Source: Promethearchaeota archaeon (GTDB lineage Archaea > Asgardarchaeota > Lokiarchaeia > Sigyniarchaeales > SOKP01). From it: a stretch of 64,000 nucleotides of DNA. Positions 9,858 to 19,032 of the stretch are shown here, in pieces. Both the position numbers and the translations under genes were made by a program. The number at the start of each line of letters is the position of its first letter. Positions within the stretch are counted from its first letter, which is position 1. The stretch covers positions 1 to 64,000 of the forward strand of contig JAHPZE010000005.1 in assembly GCA_019058365.1 (NCBI GenBank). Reading direction: 5' to 3'. Below the pieces are notes generated by a model that saw only the letters and a program-made list of their open reading frames with translations, was not told where the DNA came from and did no database searches.

Positions 9858-9878
9858 AATAACTGCAATTCTAAAATA

Positions 9879-10661
9879 TTATTTCTCAATTTTTTCTCTT
9901 TCAACTAAAACTTGTTTAATCTCATAACATTCCTCTTGGTAAGGACAAATTTCACAACCCCAATCATATTCACAATCAATTCTTTTTTTCCAATTTTCTA
10001 TTTTCTTTAGCCATTTTTCATTTATATGTGCAGTAATATTAGAAGTAATTTTAATAAACTCATCTATTACATTTTGATAAGAATTAACAAAGAAAATCTC
10101 CATAGATTCAATTAAATCCTTAAATCTTTGCTGATATAAATAAAAAATCGCATTTCCCAAAAACTCAAATGTAAAATTCTTTATAATCGTCTCACTAATT
10201 CTACACCAAAATTTCCGAGGAATTGTTCTTATTAAAAAACCTTCTATTCCATTAGATATAACGTTAAATTGCCTCAAAGAATCCCAATCTTTTCCAATAA
10301 TATTTTTTCCTCCAATTAGAATTATCATTCCAAAATCGATAGATAAATCCGTTATATCCTTGATTTTTTGTCCAATTAGAGTAATTGTTCCGTCATTTAT
10401 ATGAGTAATAAAATCTGAATTAGAGAAGGGATATACTAAAGAAAATGACTTTTTATTAATACCTCCTAATTCAAGTTTTGTTTCTTCTTGAAGAACTATC
10501 TCTTTTTGCTTGTTTAATTCAACTTTAATATTTAACTTTTCAAATAACTTAAGTGGATCTGGATTTTCTTGATAAAAGTAAACACTTTTACCTTGTTGGG
10601 ATTCAGAGATAATATAATTCCTTAAATTATCAAGAATTTCTTCAAATAATTCTGTTTTCAT
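9879..10661 (-). CDS. Protein related to the N-terminal part of acetyl-CoA decarbonylase/synthase beta subunit (CdhC-like)
   Basis: The 260-residue product resembles the CdhC/AcsB alpha-helical and mixed region: IGGKNIIGKDWDSLRQF, then NGIEGFLIRTIPRKFWCRIS (CdhC has a G-[FI]-M-H-x-x-x-R-x-x-x-W-x-R-I-S pattern here) and a helix leading to MEIFFVNSYQNVIDEF. The C-terminus carries four cysteines (C230, C236, C239, C245; spacing C-x5-C-x2-C-x5-C) suited to a 4Fe-4S cluster, but the nickel A-cluster domain of CdhC is absent. The assignment comes from remembered family patterns. It sits between the Fe-S oxidoreductase and the CooC-like ATPase in one operon. It may be a scaffold or a reduced synthase-like protein. 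Confidence 0.45.
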   Translation of the reverse strand: MKTELFEEILDNLRNYIISESQQGKSVYFYQENPDPLKLFEKLNIKVELNKQKEIVLQEETKLELGGINKKSFSLVYPFSNSDFITHINDGTITLIGQKIKDITDLSIDFGMIILIGGKNIIGKDWDSLRQFNVISNGIEGFLIRTIPRKFWCRISETIIKNFTFEFLGNAIFYLYQQRFKDLIESMEIFFVNSYQNVIDEFIKITSNITAHINEKWLKKIENWKKRIDCEYDWGCEICPYQEECYEIKQVLVEREKIEK

Positions 10662-10714
10662 AAAATTCCATTTATAATTCTATAAAGATAATAAAAAAGA
10701 GAAGATTTATAGTT

Positions 10715-11965
10715 TTATCTCTTAATTGCTTTATTTATTAATTCTGAGAGATCATAGGTTTTAATGCTCTCATTTTTAATATTTGTTTTGAATTGGTTTA
10801 AACAGAAGGGACAGCAAGATACAATTGCTTCAGCATTTGTCTCTTTAGCCTCTTCAATTCTCTCATTCGCAGCAAAACTAGATAAATCTTTAAAAGCTGA
10901 TCTCACACCTCCCCCAGAACCACAACACCAAGCATTTTGTCTATTTCTCGGCATTTCAACTAATTCGATTCCAGGAATCTTCTTTAAAACTTCTCTTGGA
11001 GGTTCATAGATTCCCATGTGGCGACCAATATGACAAGGATCGTGGTATGTTATTTTCATGTTTAAATTATTATTGAATTTAACTTCATTATTATTTAATT
11101 TCTCTGATATAAACTCAGGTAAATGAAGTATCTCAATACCATGCTCAAGCTCGAATTTCTTAGGATAAGTTTCTTTTAACATTCGATAACAACCAGCACA
11201 GGAGGTTATAATTTTTTCAATCCCTTCATTTTTAAAAATATCAACATTAGCCTTAGCAATCTGCTTTGCTTTTTCAGTTTGCCCTGTCATATATACAGGA
11301 GATCCACAGCAATGTTCATCTTTAAGTATTTTAAAATCAATTTGTAGGGAATTCAATATTTCTGCTGTATTAATTGCGATATTTTGTTCTCTATAACTAG
11401 TCGTACATCCGACAAAATATGCTAATTTTGCATCTTGAGATTGTTTTATATGAGAAGGTAACCAGTTTGTTCTATCTTTATGCTTTTCCATATAAGGATT
11501 GTATTCTAAAGCAACATGTTCAGAATACTTTTTTTGCTCTGGCATTGGTCCTAAACCTTTTTGAACAGCCTTTTCTCTCATTGCCATTAACCATTCTCCG
11601 GCATAATAGTGGATTTCAGGGATTTGACACTGTTGTGTACATGCTAAGCAAACAGAACATTGGTAAAATATATTTGTTAAATTTTCTGTCCAATCTAAGC
11701 GATTTGAATTAACTGCCCAAGAAAGTAGGTTTTTTCCTCCTAAATAATAAGCTTCAAACTTTCCAAATTCTCCAGAAGGACAAACTCGAAACCAATCCTC
11801 TTCCTGATATCCAGTTCGGCATGTACCGCATTTTCCACATTGATATAAGATGTCTTTATAATAATCTAAATTTTTATGTCTATCAAGTTTTTGTTGATCT
11901 GGAACTGTTTTAATACGAGTTATACCCTTGCCATCAACAAATTTTGTCTTTTCTCGTTTTACCAT
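10715..11965 (-). CDS. Fe-S oxidoreductase with two CCG domains (GlpC/HdrD type)
   Basis: The product of about 416 residues has two N-terminal 4Fe-4S motifs (CGKCGTCRTG...CP and CSVCLACTQQC) and two CCG domains: CCGSPVYMTG with SCAGCYRML, and HDPCHIGRHMGIYEPPREVL with WCCGSGGGVR and SCCPFC. This is the layout of GlpC, GlcF and HdrD electron-transfer subunits. I prefer ATG 11965 (MVKREK): it starts one base after the stop of the upstream flavoprotein gene and has GGAG about 12 bases before it. An upstream ATG at 11980 would overlap that gene. With the neighbouring FAD protein it probably forms a 2-hydroxyacid dehydrogenase passing electrons to quinone, heterodisulfide or Etf; the acceptor is unknown. 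Confidence 0.85.
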   Translation of the reverse strand: MVKREKTKFVDGKGITRIKTVPDQQKLDRHKNLDYYKDILYQCGKCGTCRTGYQEEDWFRVCPSGEFGKFEAYYLGGKNLLSWAVNSNRLDWTENLTNIFYQCSVCLACTQQCQIPEIHYYAGEWLMAMREKAVQKGLGPMPEQKKYSEHVALEYNPYMEKHKDRTNWLPSHIKQSQDAKLAYFVGCTTSYREQNIAINTAEILNSLQIDFKILKDEHCCGSPVYMTGQTEKAKQIAKANVDIFKNEGIEKIITSCAGCYRMLKETYPKKFELEHGIEILHLPEFISEKLNNNEVKFNNNLNMKITYHDPCHIGRHMGIYEPPREVLKKIPGIELVEMPRNRQNAWCCGSGGGVRSAFKDLSSFAANERIEEAKETNAEAIVSCCPFCLNQFKTNIKNESIKTYDLSELINKAIKR

Positions 11966-11966
11966 T

Positions 11967-13442
11967 TCATTCATCTCCAATACCCTGTCCAGGATTCATT
12001 ATATTATTTGGATCTAGAAACCTTTTGATTTTATCAATCAGATTGGTTGTTTCTGGTAAAGTTTTATCTTTATAGTGTTGAACTACCCATTTTGGAGGTT
12101 TATACATAATGGTACCTTCAAGTTGTTGGACAGCATCATGAATTTCTTTTAAAATTTGCCTTGTATTTTTAATATCTTCTGGATCATTTTTATTGAAATT
12201 CACGTTTGTTCTTGTAACACAATAATGCCCTCCAAACATAATTCTACAATAATATTGTGGTGATTTTCCGTATTTAAGACATATTTCTCTTGAAAGATTG
12301 TAATATTTGATAATATTACGTGTTGTATTATAACATCCAATCCACTCTCCTCCACCACCTCTGGCAAAATTCCAACACCCCCAAAATTGTATTGGGAGTT
12401 GTCCTCCCGTAGCTGGAAAGATATGACCTAAAACCCCTCTCATCTGTTCGGGAAAATTTCTTGTTTGAACATCAGCAGTTAATGGTTCAATATTATGTTC
12501 CCGACAAATATTTTTAATAGCATTACATTGGGCTTCATGTTGTTCTTCCGTGTAGGCCTCAGTTGTAATTAAACCAATAAAATCAGGTAGTCCAAGCGAT
12601 ACAGGATCTATTGCAACACTCTTTTGATCAAAACATTGAAGAGATTGTGCCCATCCCAAATTTGTCATCAATAGATCAACAATTCCTAGACCTGCTTTTG
12701 ATAATTTAAGCAACATTGGAACTCCATCCTCAACTCTATTTGCAAATGGAAGAAAATCAGTTCGATATGGGAGTTTTGGCCAAATTTTTATTGCTGCTTT
12801 TGTTACAATTCCAGTAGTGCCTTCCCATCCTATAAATAATCCTGAGATATCTGGTAAGGGTTGTCTACCATACCAATAATCAGTAAGACTACATGAACCG
12901 GCTCTTATTAATTCTCCAGTTGGTAAAACTACCTCTAAACCATTAGTAAATTCTGCTCCTGTCCCTCCTATCATACCAAGATCCCACATTCCATAAGCTA
13001 AACATGATGGGACTACTCCTGTACCTGGGGGAGAAAAAGTTACTCCTGTCCTAAAACCGGGATGATGCTTATTAAGATATCCTACGAAATCAGCCCAAGT
13101 AATACCTCCCTCAACAACAGCATACATATCATCTTCATTTACCTCAAGTACTCGATTCATACGCCGTAAATCTACAACAATACCTCCTTTTCGAGGCGTA
13201 GCAATAGAGCCAAAATTTATCCCTGATACCCAAGGAACAATTGGAATCTTATATTTGTTTGCAATCTTTACAATTTCTTGAACTTCCTCAGCTGTTTCAG
13301 GCATAATGGCAATATCACATTTTCCCTCTGGTTCTGCTGTAATGAAATCATAATGATATAAAAATTGTATCTCAGGTTCTTCAGATACATATCGATCTCC
13401 TACAATATTTCCCAATTCTGCTACAATATCGCTATTATTCAT
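11967..13442 (-). CDS. FAD-linked 2-hydroxyacid oxidase/dehydrogenase (GlcD, VAO family)
   Basis: The 491-residue flavoprotein has a PCMH-type FAD domain: PETAEEVQEIVKIANKYKIP, PWVSGINFGS, GGIVVDLRRMNRVLEVNEDD and a PPGTGVVPSCLAYGMWDLG stretch, ending with a VAO C-terminal tail KRFLDPNNIMNPGQG. This is the glycolate/D-lactate/D-2-hydroxyglutarate dehydrogenase family. It is followed at once by a GlpC-type Fe-S subunit, and preceded by 2-hydroxyacyl-CoA dehydratase genes, so D-2-hydroxyglutarate or another 2-hydroxyacid is the likely substrate. That last step is inferred from context. Start is ATG 13442. Confidence 0.85.
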   Translation of the reverse strand: MNNSDIVAELGNIVGDRYVSEEPEIQFLYHYDFITAEPEGKCDIAIMPETAEEVQEIVKIANKYKIPIVPWVSGINFGSIATPRKGGIVVDLRRMNRVLEVNEDDMYAVVEGGITWADFVGYLNKHHPGFRTGVTFSPPGTGVVPSCLAYGMWDLGMIGGTGAEFTNGLEVVLPTGELIRAGSCSLTDYWYGRQPLPDISGLFIGWEGTTGIVTKAAIKIWPKLPYRTDFLPFANRVEDGVPMLLKLSKAGLGIVDLLMTNLGWAQSLQCFDQKSVAIDPVSLGLPDFIGLITTEAYTEEQHEAQCNAIKNICREHNIEPLTADVQTRNFPEQMRGVLGHIFPATGGQLPIQFWGCWNFARGGGGEWIGCYNTTRNIIKYYNLSREICLKYGKSPQYYCRIMFGGHYCVTRTNVNFNKNDPEDIKNTRQILKEIHDAVQQLEGTIMYKPPKWVVQHYKDKTLPETTNLIDKIKRFLDPNNIMNPGQGIGDE

Positions 13443-13560
13443 TTTATAAATGACCTTTTAAGCCTTGTAATTTAAATTTATAATATTTAAAGATATTGAA
13501 TTAATGATATTAAAGCATTTTTGTATAGCAGTTGAAAGTTTAAGATTGATATAATAAGTT

Positions 13561-14850
13561 TCACATCAGAGTTTGAGCAAACATCTTAATTTTCTCTCTT
13601 ATAATTTTTTCAGAAGCAAATCGGGCGTCACCTACATCCACATCAATTAGGAGCATGGGTATGCCAACTTCGTCGCGCAATGCTTCTCTTAAAATCTGAG
13701 GAACGCTTCCAAATTGTTTGCACCCTATATGTGATGTAAAGATAAAGCAATCAGCTGAATAATCTTTTGCTAGTTGGACACATTGATCAATAAAAGAGTA
13801 ATAAAATTCCGCAGATTGTTTTACCATGGGAGCTTCCATTGCCTTTTTTGCCATTCCATAAAGCATAGTATCTAAATCTGATTTAGTATTAATTGGTTCA
13901 GCAAAATTATAATTAAAAATATCAAATAGAATTGACATTCCTAGATGGCGATCCAGCCATTCTCCAAGTTCTAAATCAAAGAAGATAATCATATATGGCC
14001 AAATACTCCTAACTTTTTCCTCTCCACCATGATGTTCATTATTTTTATATCGTGTTTTTGCAATTTCTAGCATGTCATTATAATAATTTACATTTTCAGC
14101 ACGTCCCGAAAAATAAATTGCTGCTGCTGCTGACATTGCGTTAAACATATTTTCTACGGGACAAGGTTTTGCTTTTTTTAATTCAAAAATTTCTAATTTC
14201 ATTTTAGATACTTGATTTTCGGTTTCAATAGCTTTTCGTAATTTTTCATAATCAGGTTCTTGATTGATTATTTTACCTAACTGTTCTATCCCTATTTTAA
14301 TTTGCTCCCCATGGTAGTAATAACTCTTTTCCTCTTTCAAAAAAGGTAAATCTGGTGCAATCACTGGAATTTTTTTATAATAAGAAAAAAATGGATATGA
14401 TGCATAGGTATTATCGCATGGAGCTGTTGGAGTTATAATAGCATCGAATTTGAATAGATCATCCAATGCCATCCCCATTGTACCTTTCTGAGAGGTACAA
14501 GTGTGAAATGGGTGACCCCAATTAGTAATTAAATCATAATATGGTTCAGAGCCGTGCGGTAATAATGCTGCTAATAAATAGGAAACAGCTTCTATACATA
14601 CAGGCACACATTCGAAGCATGAGAGATATTCCGTAGGGAAAGAGAAATGATGGCCAATTATGGGTAAACCTTCTCTTGCTTTTTGAATATATTCTTCCAT
14701 TACTGATTTTAAAAGTTTTAATCCAATTCTTAATGAAGGGATTCCATGATCTGGGAGCACTCCTTCAATTAATCCATAAGTAGACGTGACTGCTTCATAT
14801 AACATTTTATATGGAATAATTCTGTTTTCCAATTCTGCTTTGTCTGCCAA
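13561..14850 (-). CDS. 2-hydroxyacyl-CoA dehydratase subunit (HgdB/BcrB family)
   Basis: The 429-residue protein has the Cys-bearing FECVPVC region (about residues 76-85), CTSQKGTMGMALDDLF and APCDNTYASYPFF, then a C-terminal half with FTSHIGCKQFGSVPQILREAL and GIPMLLIDVDVGDAR, a typical HgdB-family ending. The family binds a 4Fe-4S cluster and dehydrates 2-hydroxyacyl-CoA through a ketyl radical after one-electron activation by an ATP-driven HgdC protein. The start is TTG 14850, with AGGAG upstream at proper spacing. Its partner subunit lies upstream at 15055-16221, and a decayed third copy sits between them. Confidence 0.85.
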   Translation of the reverse strand: MADKAELENRIIPYKMLYEAVTSTYGLIEGVLPDHGIPSLRIGLKLLKSVMEEYIQKAREGLPIIGHHFSFPTEYLSCFECVPVCIEAVSYLLAALLPHGSEPYYDLITNWGHPFHTCTSQKGTMGMALDDLFKFDAIITPTAPCDNTYASYPFFSYYKKIPVIAPDLPFLKEEKSYYYHGEQIKIGIEQLGKIINQEPDYEKLRKAIETENQVSKMKLEIFELKKAKPCPVENMFNAMSAAAAIYFSGRAENVNYYNDMLEIAKTRYKNNEHHGGEEKVRSIWPYMIIFFDLELGEWLDRHLGMSILFDIFNYNFAEPINTKSDLDTMLYGMAKKAMEAPMVKQSAEFYYSFIDQCVQLAKDYSADCFIFTSHIGCKQFGSVPQILREALRDEVGIPMLLIDVDVGDARFASEKIIREKIKMFAQTLM

Positions 14851-14889
14851 ACTTTTTCTCCTAAATTTTATTTATCATTCTTTTGAATT

Positions 14890-15008
14890 TTAAGATAACG
14901 TTTGGGTAAACATGCTAATTTTTTCTTTAAATGATTTTAAAGATGTCATTCTTGCATCTCCCGCATCAAATTCAATCAATAACATTCTATAGGGAATTAT
15001 TCGATTAA
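14890..15008 (-). pseudogene. Remnant C-terminus of a third dehydratase subunit
   Basis: On the minus strand the frame ending at TAA 14892-14890 reads MLLIEFDAGDAR, a stretch of about 14 residues, then KEKISMFTQTLS. It aligns with the intact neighbour's MLLIDVDVGDAR...REKIKMFAQTLM at its very C-terminus. Only about 40 codons remain and there is no start. It points to a tandem duplication of the HgdB-like gene followed by deletion of nearly all of one copy. Confidence 0.7.
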
Positions 15009-15054
15009 GATTTTTCCTTTTGTTAATTATTTATACCACCATATTCCAAAGATA

Positions 15055-16221
15055 TTAAATCATTTCTAAGAATGCTTCTATGTGTGTTTGCAGACGAGTA
15101 GTATCTGCCTGATAAAATTCTCTATCCATGTTGAGAACAGGGATATCGAGATCTTTTAATTCGTGTGTGAAGAGCATATTATCACATCCATGCAAATCGC
15201 AATTATTTATTCTTTGTAGAATAACGCCTTCAATATTAGCCCTTTTTATCTCTTCTTTTACAAAATCAAGTCTTCTTTGATGGTCATCCATCATTCTAGG
15301 ACATGACAATCTGTAATATAATCGTTTGGTAATTCTTTCTAATGGGAATTTTTTAGTTTCAAATTCAACATCATCCATAAAATTTCGAGTTCCAAAACAT
15401 AATACATCAGATGCTAAAAATCCACCCGAATTTTCTATTAATTCTGTAAATTCAATATTATCTACTACACTACCTACTAAAAGTATTCTTTTTTTATTAC
15501 TAATATCAATATCTTCACGTTTGGTAAGTAGATTCTTAATTCTCTTTAATTCTTCGTTAGCAATATCTTTAGGAATTGAAGAATTTGCCATATTTATTTG
15601 TAATGCTTCACTACCTGTAAGCTTAGGATTATTCTGAATTCTTAACTTATGTATTTCTCTGAGAAGTTTTCTGTTTTCATTGTATATCTCTATTGATCTT
15701 GTTAATTTTTCATTTGTAATTTCATTTAATTTAAAATTTTGCTCCAACTCTTCTTTAAGCTCTTCTACTTCTTTTTTGTACCATTCAAATCCCTCATCAG
15801 TGATAATATGAGGTAATGCTAAATAAAATCTTTGGACTTTCTTCTTAAAATTCTCTCGATTAAATACTTTAAGATCAAATAGTTCAAACATTCTCCGACT
15901 ATGATCACAGCTATTACAAACCAAAAATCCATCTAAAAAATCATAAATACCCCTTAAAGCCATATCCAATGTTGCTCTAACAAAAGAACATGTAAATCTA
16001 ACCATATATATGTCTCCTAGATCAGTGTCCTTGTTTCCAGTTGCCCTAATTCTAAATGGTAATAAATCTGCCGCATAGAGTAATTCTTCTGGTATATAAG
16101 TGCAATAAAAACCTACTACTTTTTTACCTTTTTTTTGCCAGTCATCAATATAAGAATTTTTTATAGATTTGGAGATTAATAAAAAAGGATCATTATTTAA
16201 ACTCATAAAAGAAAACCTCAT
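15055..16221 (-). CDS. 2-hydroxyacyl-CoA dehydratase subunit (HgdB/FldC family)
   Basis: The 388-residue protein shows the standard family start KKVVGFYCTYIPEELLYAAD, then RFTCSFVRATLDMAL, CNSCDHSRRMFELF, a strand KRILLVGSVVDN and a C-terminal NNCDLHGCDNMLF. The conserved cysteines are in place for a 4Fe-4S cluster. It would pair with the subunit at 13561-14850 as the catalytic heterodimer. ATG 16221 overlaps the upstream stop as ATGA, suggesting coupled translation; ATG 16206 (MSLNNDP) with GAGG upstream is an alternative start. The required activase is not adjacent; a candidate lies at 58933-59727. Confidence 0.85.
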   Translation of the reverse strand: MRFSFMSLNNDPFLLISKSIKNSYIDDWQKKGKKVVGFYCTYIPEELLYAADLLPFRIRATGNKDTDLGDIYMVRFTCSFVRATLDMALRGIYDFLDGFLVCNSCDHSRRMFELFDLKVFNRENFKKKVQRFYLALPHIITDEGFEWYKKEVEELKEELEQNFKLNEITNEKLTRSIEIYNENRKLLREIHKLRIQNNPKLTGSEALQINMANSSIPKDIANEELKRIKNLLTKREDIDISNKKRILLVGSVVDNIEFTELIENSGGFLASDVLCFGTRNFMDDVEFETKKFPLERITKRLYYRLSCPRMMDDHQRRLDFVKEEIKRANIEGVILQRINNCDLHGCDNMLFTHELKDLDIPVLNMDREFYQADTTRLQTHIEAFLEMI

Positions 16222-16706
16222 TTACTCATTTTATACATTTCATGCTTACCTATCATTAAACACCTTACCAATCTAATCGCAGCAATATAGGATCCTTTTA
16301 TTTTAGCTTTTCCTGGAATGATGTATTTTAAAAGCTTTGCTAAACCAAAAATATTGCTCTTAGAACGAATTATACTACTTATCACAGGAATAATTTTCTC
16401 TTCTTTAACATTTATAATAATTCTTGCGACAGGATCTATAGCTTTCTCTGCGTGACAATTAAAATTATTCCGATCTGTTGTGAGAATAAAGGTAATGTAT
16501 CCATCTAATTCTTTAAGGTACAATTCAATTTCTCTACCTTTATGCTTTCCTACTTTCTTAAAGGGCTCGTCTTGACCATATAAATCAACCAACATTTTAG
16601 CTAATCTGGCAATATTGAGAATCTTCGTATTTCTAATTAAATTCTCGGCTCTAATATTTATATCAGATTTTTTTGAGGTTTTGGTTTGATTTATAGCTGC
16701 CACCAA
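16218..16706 (-). CDS. SCP2 sterol-carrier-like domain protein
   Basis: The 162-residue product has the end pattern of SCP2 domains: a polar strand region with DPVARIIINVKEEKIIPVI followed by AKLLKYIIPGKAKIKGSYIAAIRLVRCL, where G-x-x-K-I-K-G-x is the family's exposed turn before the last helix. SCP2 proteins bind acyl-CoA or lipids in a hydrophobic tunnel. It overlaps the dehydratase gene by four bases and is the first gene of that operon, so it may shuttle acyl-CoA intermediates. The start appears to be TTG 16706 (or GTG 16703) with no clear SD, as in a leaderless message. Confidence 0.5.
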   Translation of the reverse strand: MVAAINQTKTSKKSDINIRAENLIRNTKILNIARLAKMLVDLYGQDEPFKKVGKHKGREIELYLKELDGYITFILTTDRNNFNCHAEKAIDPVARIIINVKEEKIIPVISSIIRSKSNIFGLAKLLKYIIPGKAKIKGSYIAAIRLVRCLMIGKHEMYKMSK

Positions 16707-16788
16707 TTATGTGAGATTACAGTTATTATATTTTGAATTTTTAAGTATATAAAGATTTTATTCTCAAATCTTTTTTCTAATATTGGAC

Positions 16789-17157
16789 TTAAGGTTCCTC
16801 AAAAGGTTCAAAACTTCTACAAATAGATTCCTTTTTTAAATATTTATTCTTAATTTGACAATGAAATATCTCCTCATTATAATAAACACAGTTACAACAG
16901 GAATAAAGATGATTTTTCAGCTTTTTAGTTATATCCTTTAATTTTTCAGGATAAATTCCTTTACTTAATATGGTATTGAGTTTATCTTGTGGTGTTCCCG
17001 TCAATTTACAAAAGATGATCTTTGGGAAGGGAGGTTTCCATATATCAATCAAAGAGGTACCATCTACATTCTCAGTAGGAGAATTTTGATTATTATATCC
17101 ACATTTACAAGATCTTTTCCTTAAAATGCTTCCACACTCAGGACAGAATTCTACCAA
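16789..17157 (-). CDS. Zinc-ribbon protein of unknown function
   Basis: The 122-residue protein opens with a zinc ribbon (FCPECGSIL...CKCG) and ends with a second Cys cluster (CCNCVYYNEEIFHCQ...ICRSF). The middle is a mixed alpha/beta region (PFPKIIFCKLTGTPQDKLN). The N-terminal ribbon is common in archaeal small regulators and adaptors. The likely start is TTG 17157, with GGTGATAA before it. It lies 82 bases upstream of the SCP2-like gene on the same strand and may belong to its transcription unit. Confidence 0.6.
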   Translation of the reverse strand: MVEFCPECGSILRKRSCKCGYNNQNSPTENVDGTSLIDIWKPPFPKIIFCKLTGTPQDKLNTILSKGIYPEKLKDITKKLKNHLYSCCNCVYYNEEIFHCQIKNKYLKKESICRSFEPFEEP

Positions 17158-17376
17158 TATTCTATTATCACCTATTGTTGTATATAATAGGGTATAATTA
17201 ATTAAAAAGTCTCTAATTTTATAATTAAATTAAATTTAGCTATTTGTTCTCATAACTCATGATATGAAATTACATTATTGTTATGGCTTTAAACTATTTA
17301 GATAATCTTCTCAAATTTATTAATTAATTCTTTATTCTCCTAATTAATAATTATAATGAAATAATGGAGAGAGTTA

Positions 17377-17983
17377 GTGAGCATTTATAAAGAGGATATA
17401 GATGAGGCCAAAGAGCGTTTAAAGGCATGGTGGGATCATGAAATAATTGATCGCCCTTATATAGCTTATTATCTCCTTTCAGATTCAAAAAATATAGAGA
17501 TGGAGTATCTTTTTGAGTATTTTGGGATGCCAAGGTATTTAGCTCAAAATTGGGATAAATTTGATAAATTCTTATCTATAGTTGAAGAAATTTTGGGAAA
17601 TTTATCATTTAGATGGTCCAGGCCAAATTATACATTTAGATGAATAATTAAAAGAACCTTCAAACACTGGAATACAATGGGTTCCAGGAGCAGGAGATGA
17701 GCTATCTAATAATGAAAAATGATTCCCGTTATATAAAAAAATACAAGCAGCAGGGAAGAATCTTGTAATAGATAACACTGGAGAAACACCTAACTATGCT
17801 ACTCATCTCTATAAAAATTTGGATCATAAAGGTTTAATTATGAATATGATATTTTCTCGGAAATTAGATGTTATATATTATTTACCAAATTTTATGGGAG
17901 GTAATGGAGCAGAGGGTGATTATAAAACCTTCAAAAAGAATTATAGAAAAGAATTGAGAAAGAAAGACCAAACAAAAAAATGA
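17377..17983 (+). pseudogene. Decayed uroporphyrinogen-decarboxylase-like (corrinoid methyltransferase type) gene
   Basis: From GTG 17377, with GGAGAG upstream, the frame reads YKEDIDEAKERLKAWWDHEI and IDRPYIAYYLL, the start of URO-D-like methyltransferase-related proteins. It stops at TGA 17641. After a frame change the next frame continues with GQIIHLDE, TAA, then NTGIQWVPGAGDELSNNEK, TGA, then PLYKKIQAAGKNLVIDN, matching the family's middle, and HLYKNLDHKGLIMNM before ending at TGA 17983. Several stops and a frameshift show the gene is dead. Intact relatives act in methyl transfer to corrinoid proteins or on methylated compounds. It lies near the B12-dependent mutase module, but a link is only suggestive. 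Confidence 0.7.
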
Positions 17984-18144
17984 AGATTAATATTTTTATA
18001 ACAACTAAGAAGATACTCACTCTCTGTACTAGGATTGTTTATAATACTTAATAGTTCTAACAACTTCTTCTTTGTTTTCATAGGGAAATAGTTGAAATTT
18101 TTCAATATTGTAAATCAAACAAAGATCATCTCTAAATATTTATT

Positions 18145-19032
18145 TTATAAGTTTAGAACTTTAATTTGAGGAGCATGATGTTTAATGTATTTAATCGAAT
18201 CAATAATTTCATTTCTGGGTAATTCAAAAACAATAGGTCCTTTAAAATCCCTTTGGTATATAAGATTTAAGAACCCAGGTGGAAATTTCTTACCCTTACC
18301 TAAAGCTCCATGATCGGCATATATATTGTCATCAACATAATCTTGAAGATGAATTTCGCCTGTTATATCTAAATATTTTTCTGTAATCTCTAACAAATCA
18401 AAATTTCCTGAAAATCCTCCCAAAATATGAGCTGTATCAATACATAATTTTGTTTTTAATTTCTTGACCATTTTAATAGTTTCTTGAAGAGGATACTCAA
18501 TATTCTCAATTGCTAATCTATTTCGGTTAATCCCTGTCTTTTTAATAATTTTTTTTATACTTTGAATTGCAGTATCAGTAAAAATATTTGTAACAATTGG
18601 GACAATTTTTGGATCTCTAATGAAACTCATTGCATCCTTGATGAATTCTCCGGTTGGATGGATTATATACATTTCAATATCATCTTTTAATTGAATAAAA
18701 GATTGATAAGCATTAATTATAGATTTAATACTTGCTTCTTGTATGAATTTATTCGGGCTCGCAAGCTCAATACTTAAAATAGGAAAATGTATTGAGTAAG
18801 ATATATTATACTGTTGCTTGATTCTTTTTAACCCATCAATATCTTCATCGCTTATTTGAATAGGTAAAATTTGAAAAACATCACTTGTAATTTCAAAATG
18901 TTTAAAACCCTCTCTAGCCATTTCTTCAATAACTTCTGAGAGACGAAATTTTGATAATCCTTCTATACCATACTCTTTTGCAACTCTATTTAACATGAAT
19001 TCAAATGATAATGGGGCAATACCAAATTTCAT
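18145..19032 (-). CDS. Sugar phosphate isomerase/epimerase-like TIM barrel
   Basis: The 295-residue product fits the xylose-isomerase-like TIM-barrel (AP endonuclease 2) family. It starts MKFGIAPLSFEF, has FKHFEITSD, a strand YSIHFPILSIEL, IIHPTGEF, RLAIENIE with the metal-binding Glu, LCIDTAHILGGF with a conserved D-x-x-H, GEIHLQDY, and a final GPIVFELPR. These are the family's usual metal ligands (E, D, H, E). The substrate is not evident. It lies downstream of the mutase module on the same strand but is separated by two small genes and longer spacers. Confidence 0.75.
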   Translation of the reverse strand: MKFGIAPLSFEFMLNRVAKEYGIEGLSKFRLSEVIEEMAREGFKHFEITSDVFQILPIQISDEDIDGLKRIKQQYNISYSIHFPILSIELASPNKFIQEASIKSIINAYQSFIQLKDDIEMYIIHPTGEFIKDAMSFIRDPKIVPIVTNIFTDTAIQSIKKIIKKTGINRNRLAIENIEYPLQETIKMVKKLKTKLCIDTAHILGGFSGNFDLLEITEKYLDITGEIHLQDYVDDNIYADHGALGKGKKFPPGFLNLIYQRDFKGPIVFELPRNEIIDSIKYIKHHAPQIKVLNL

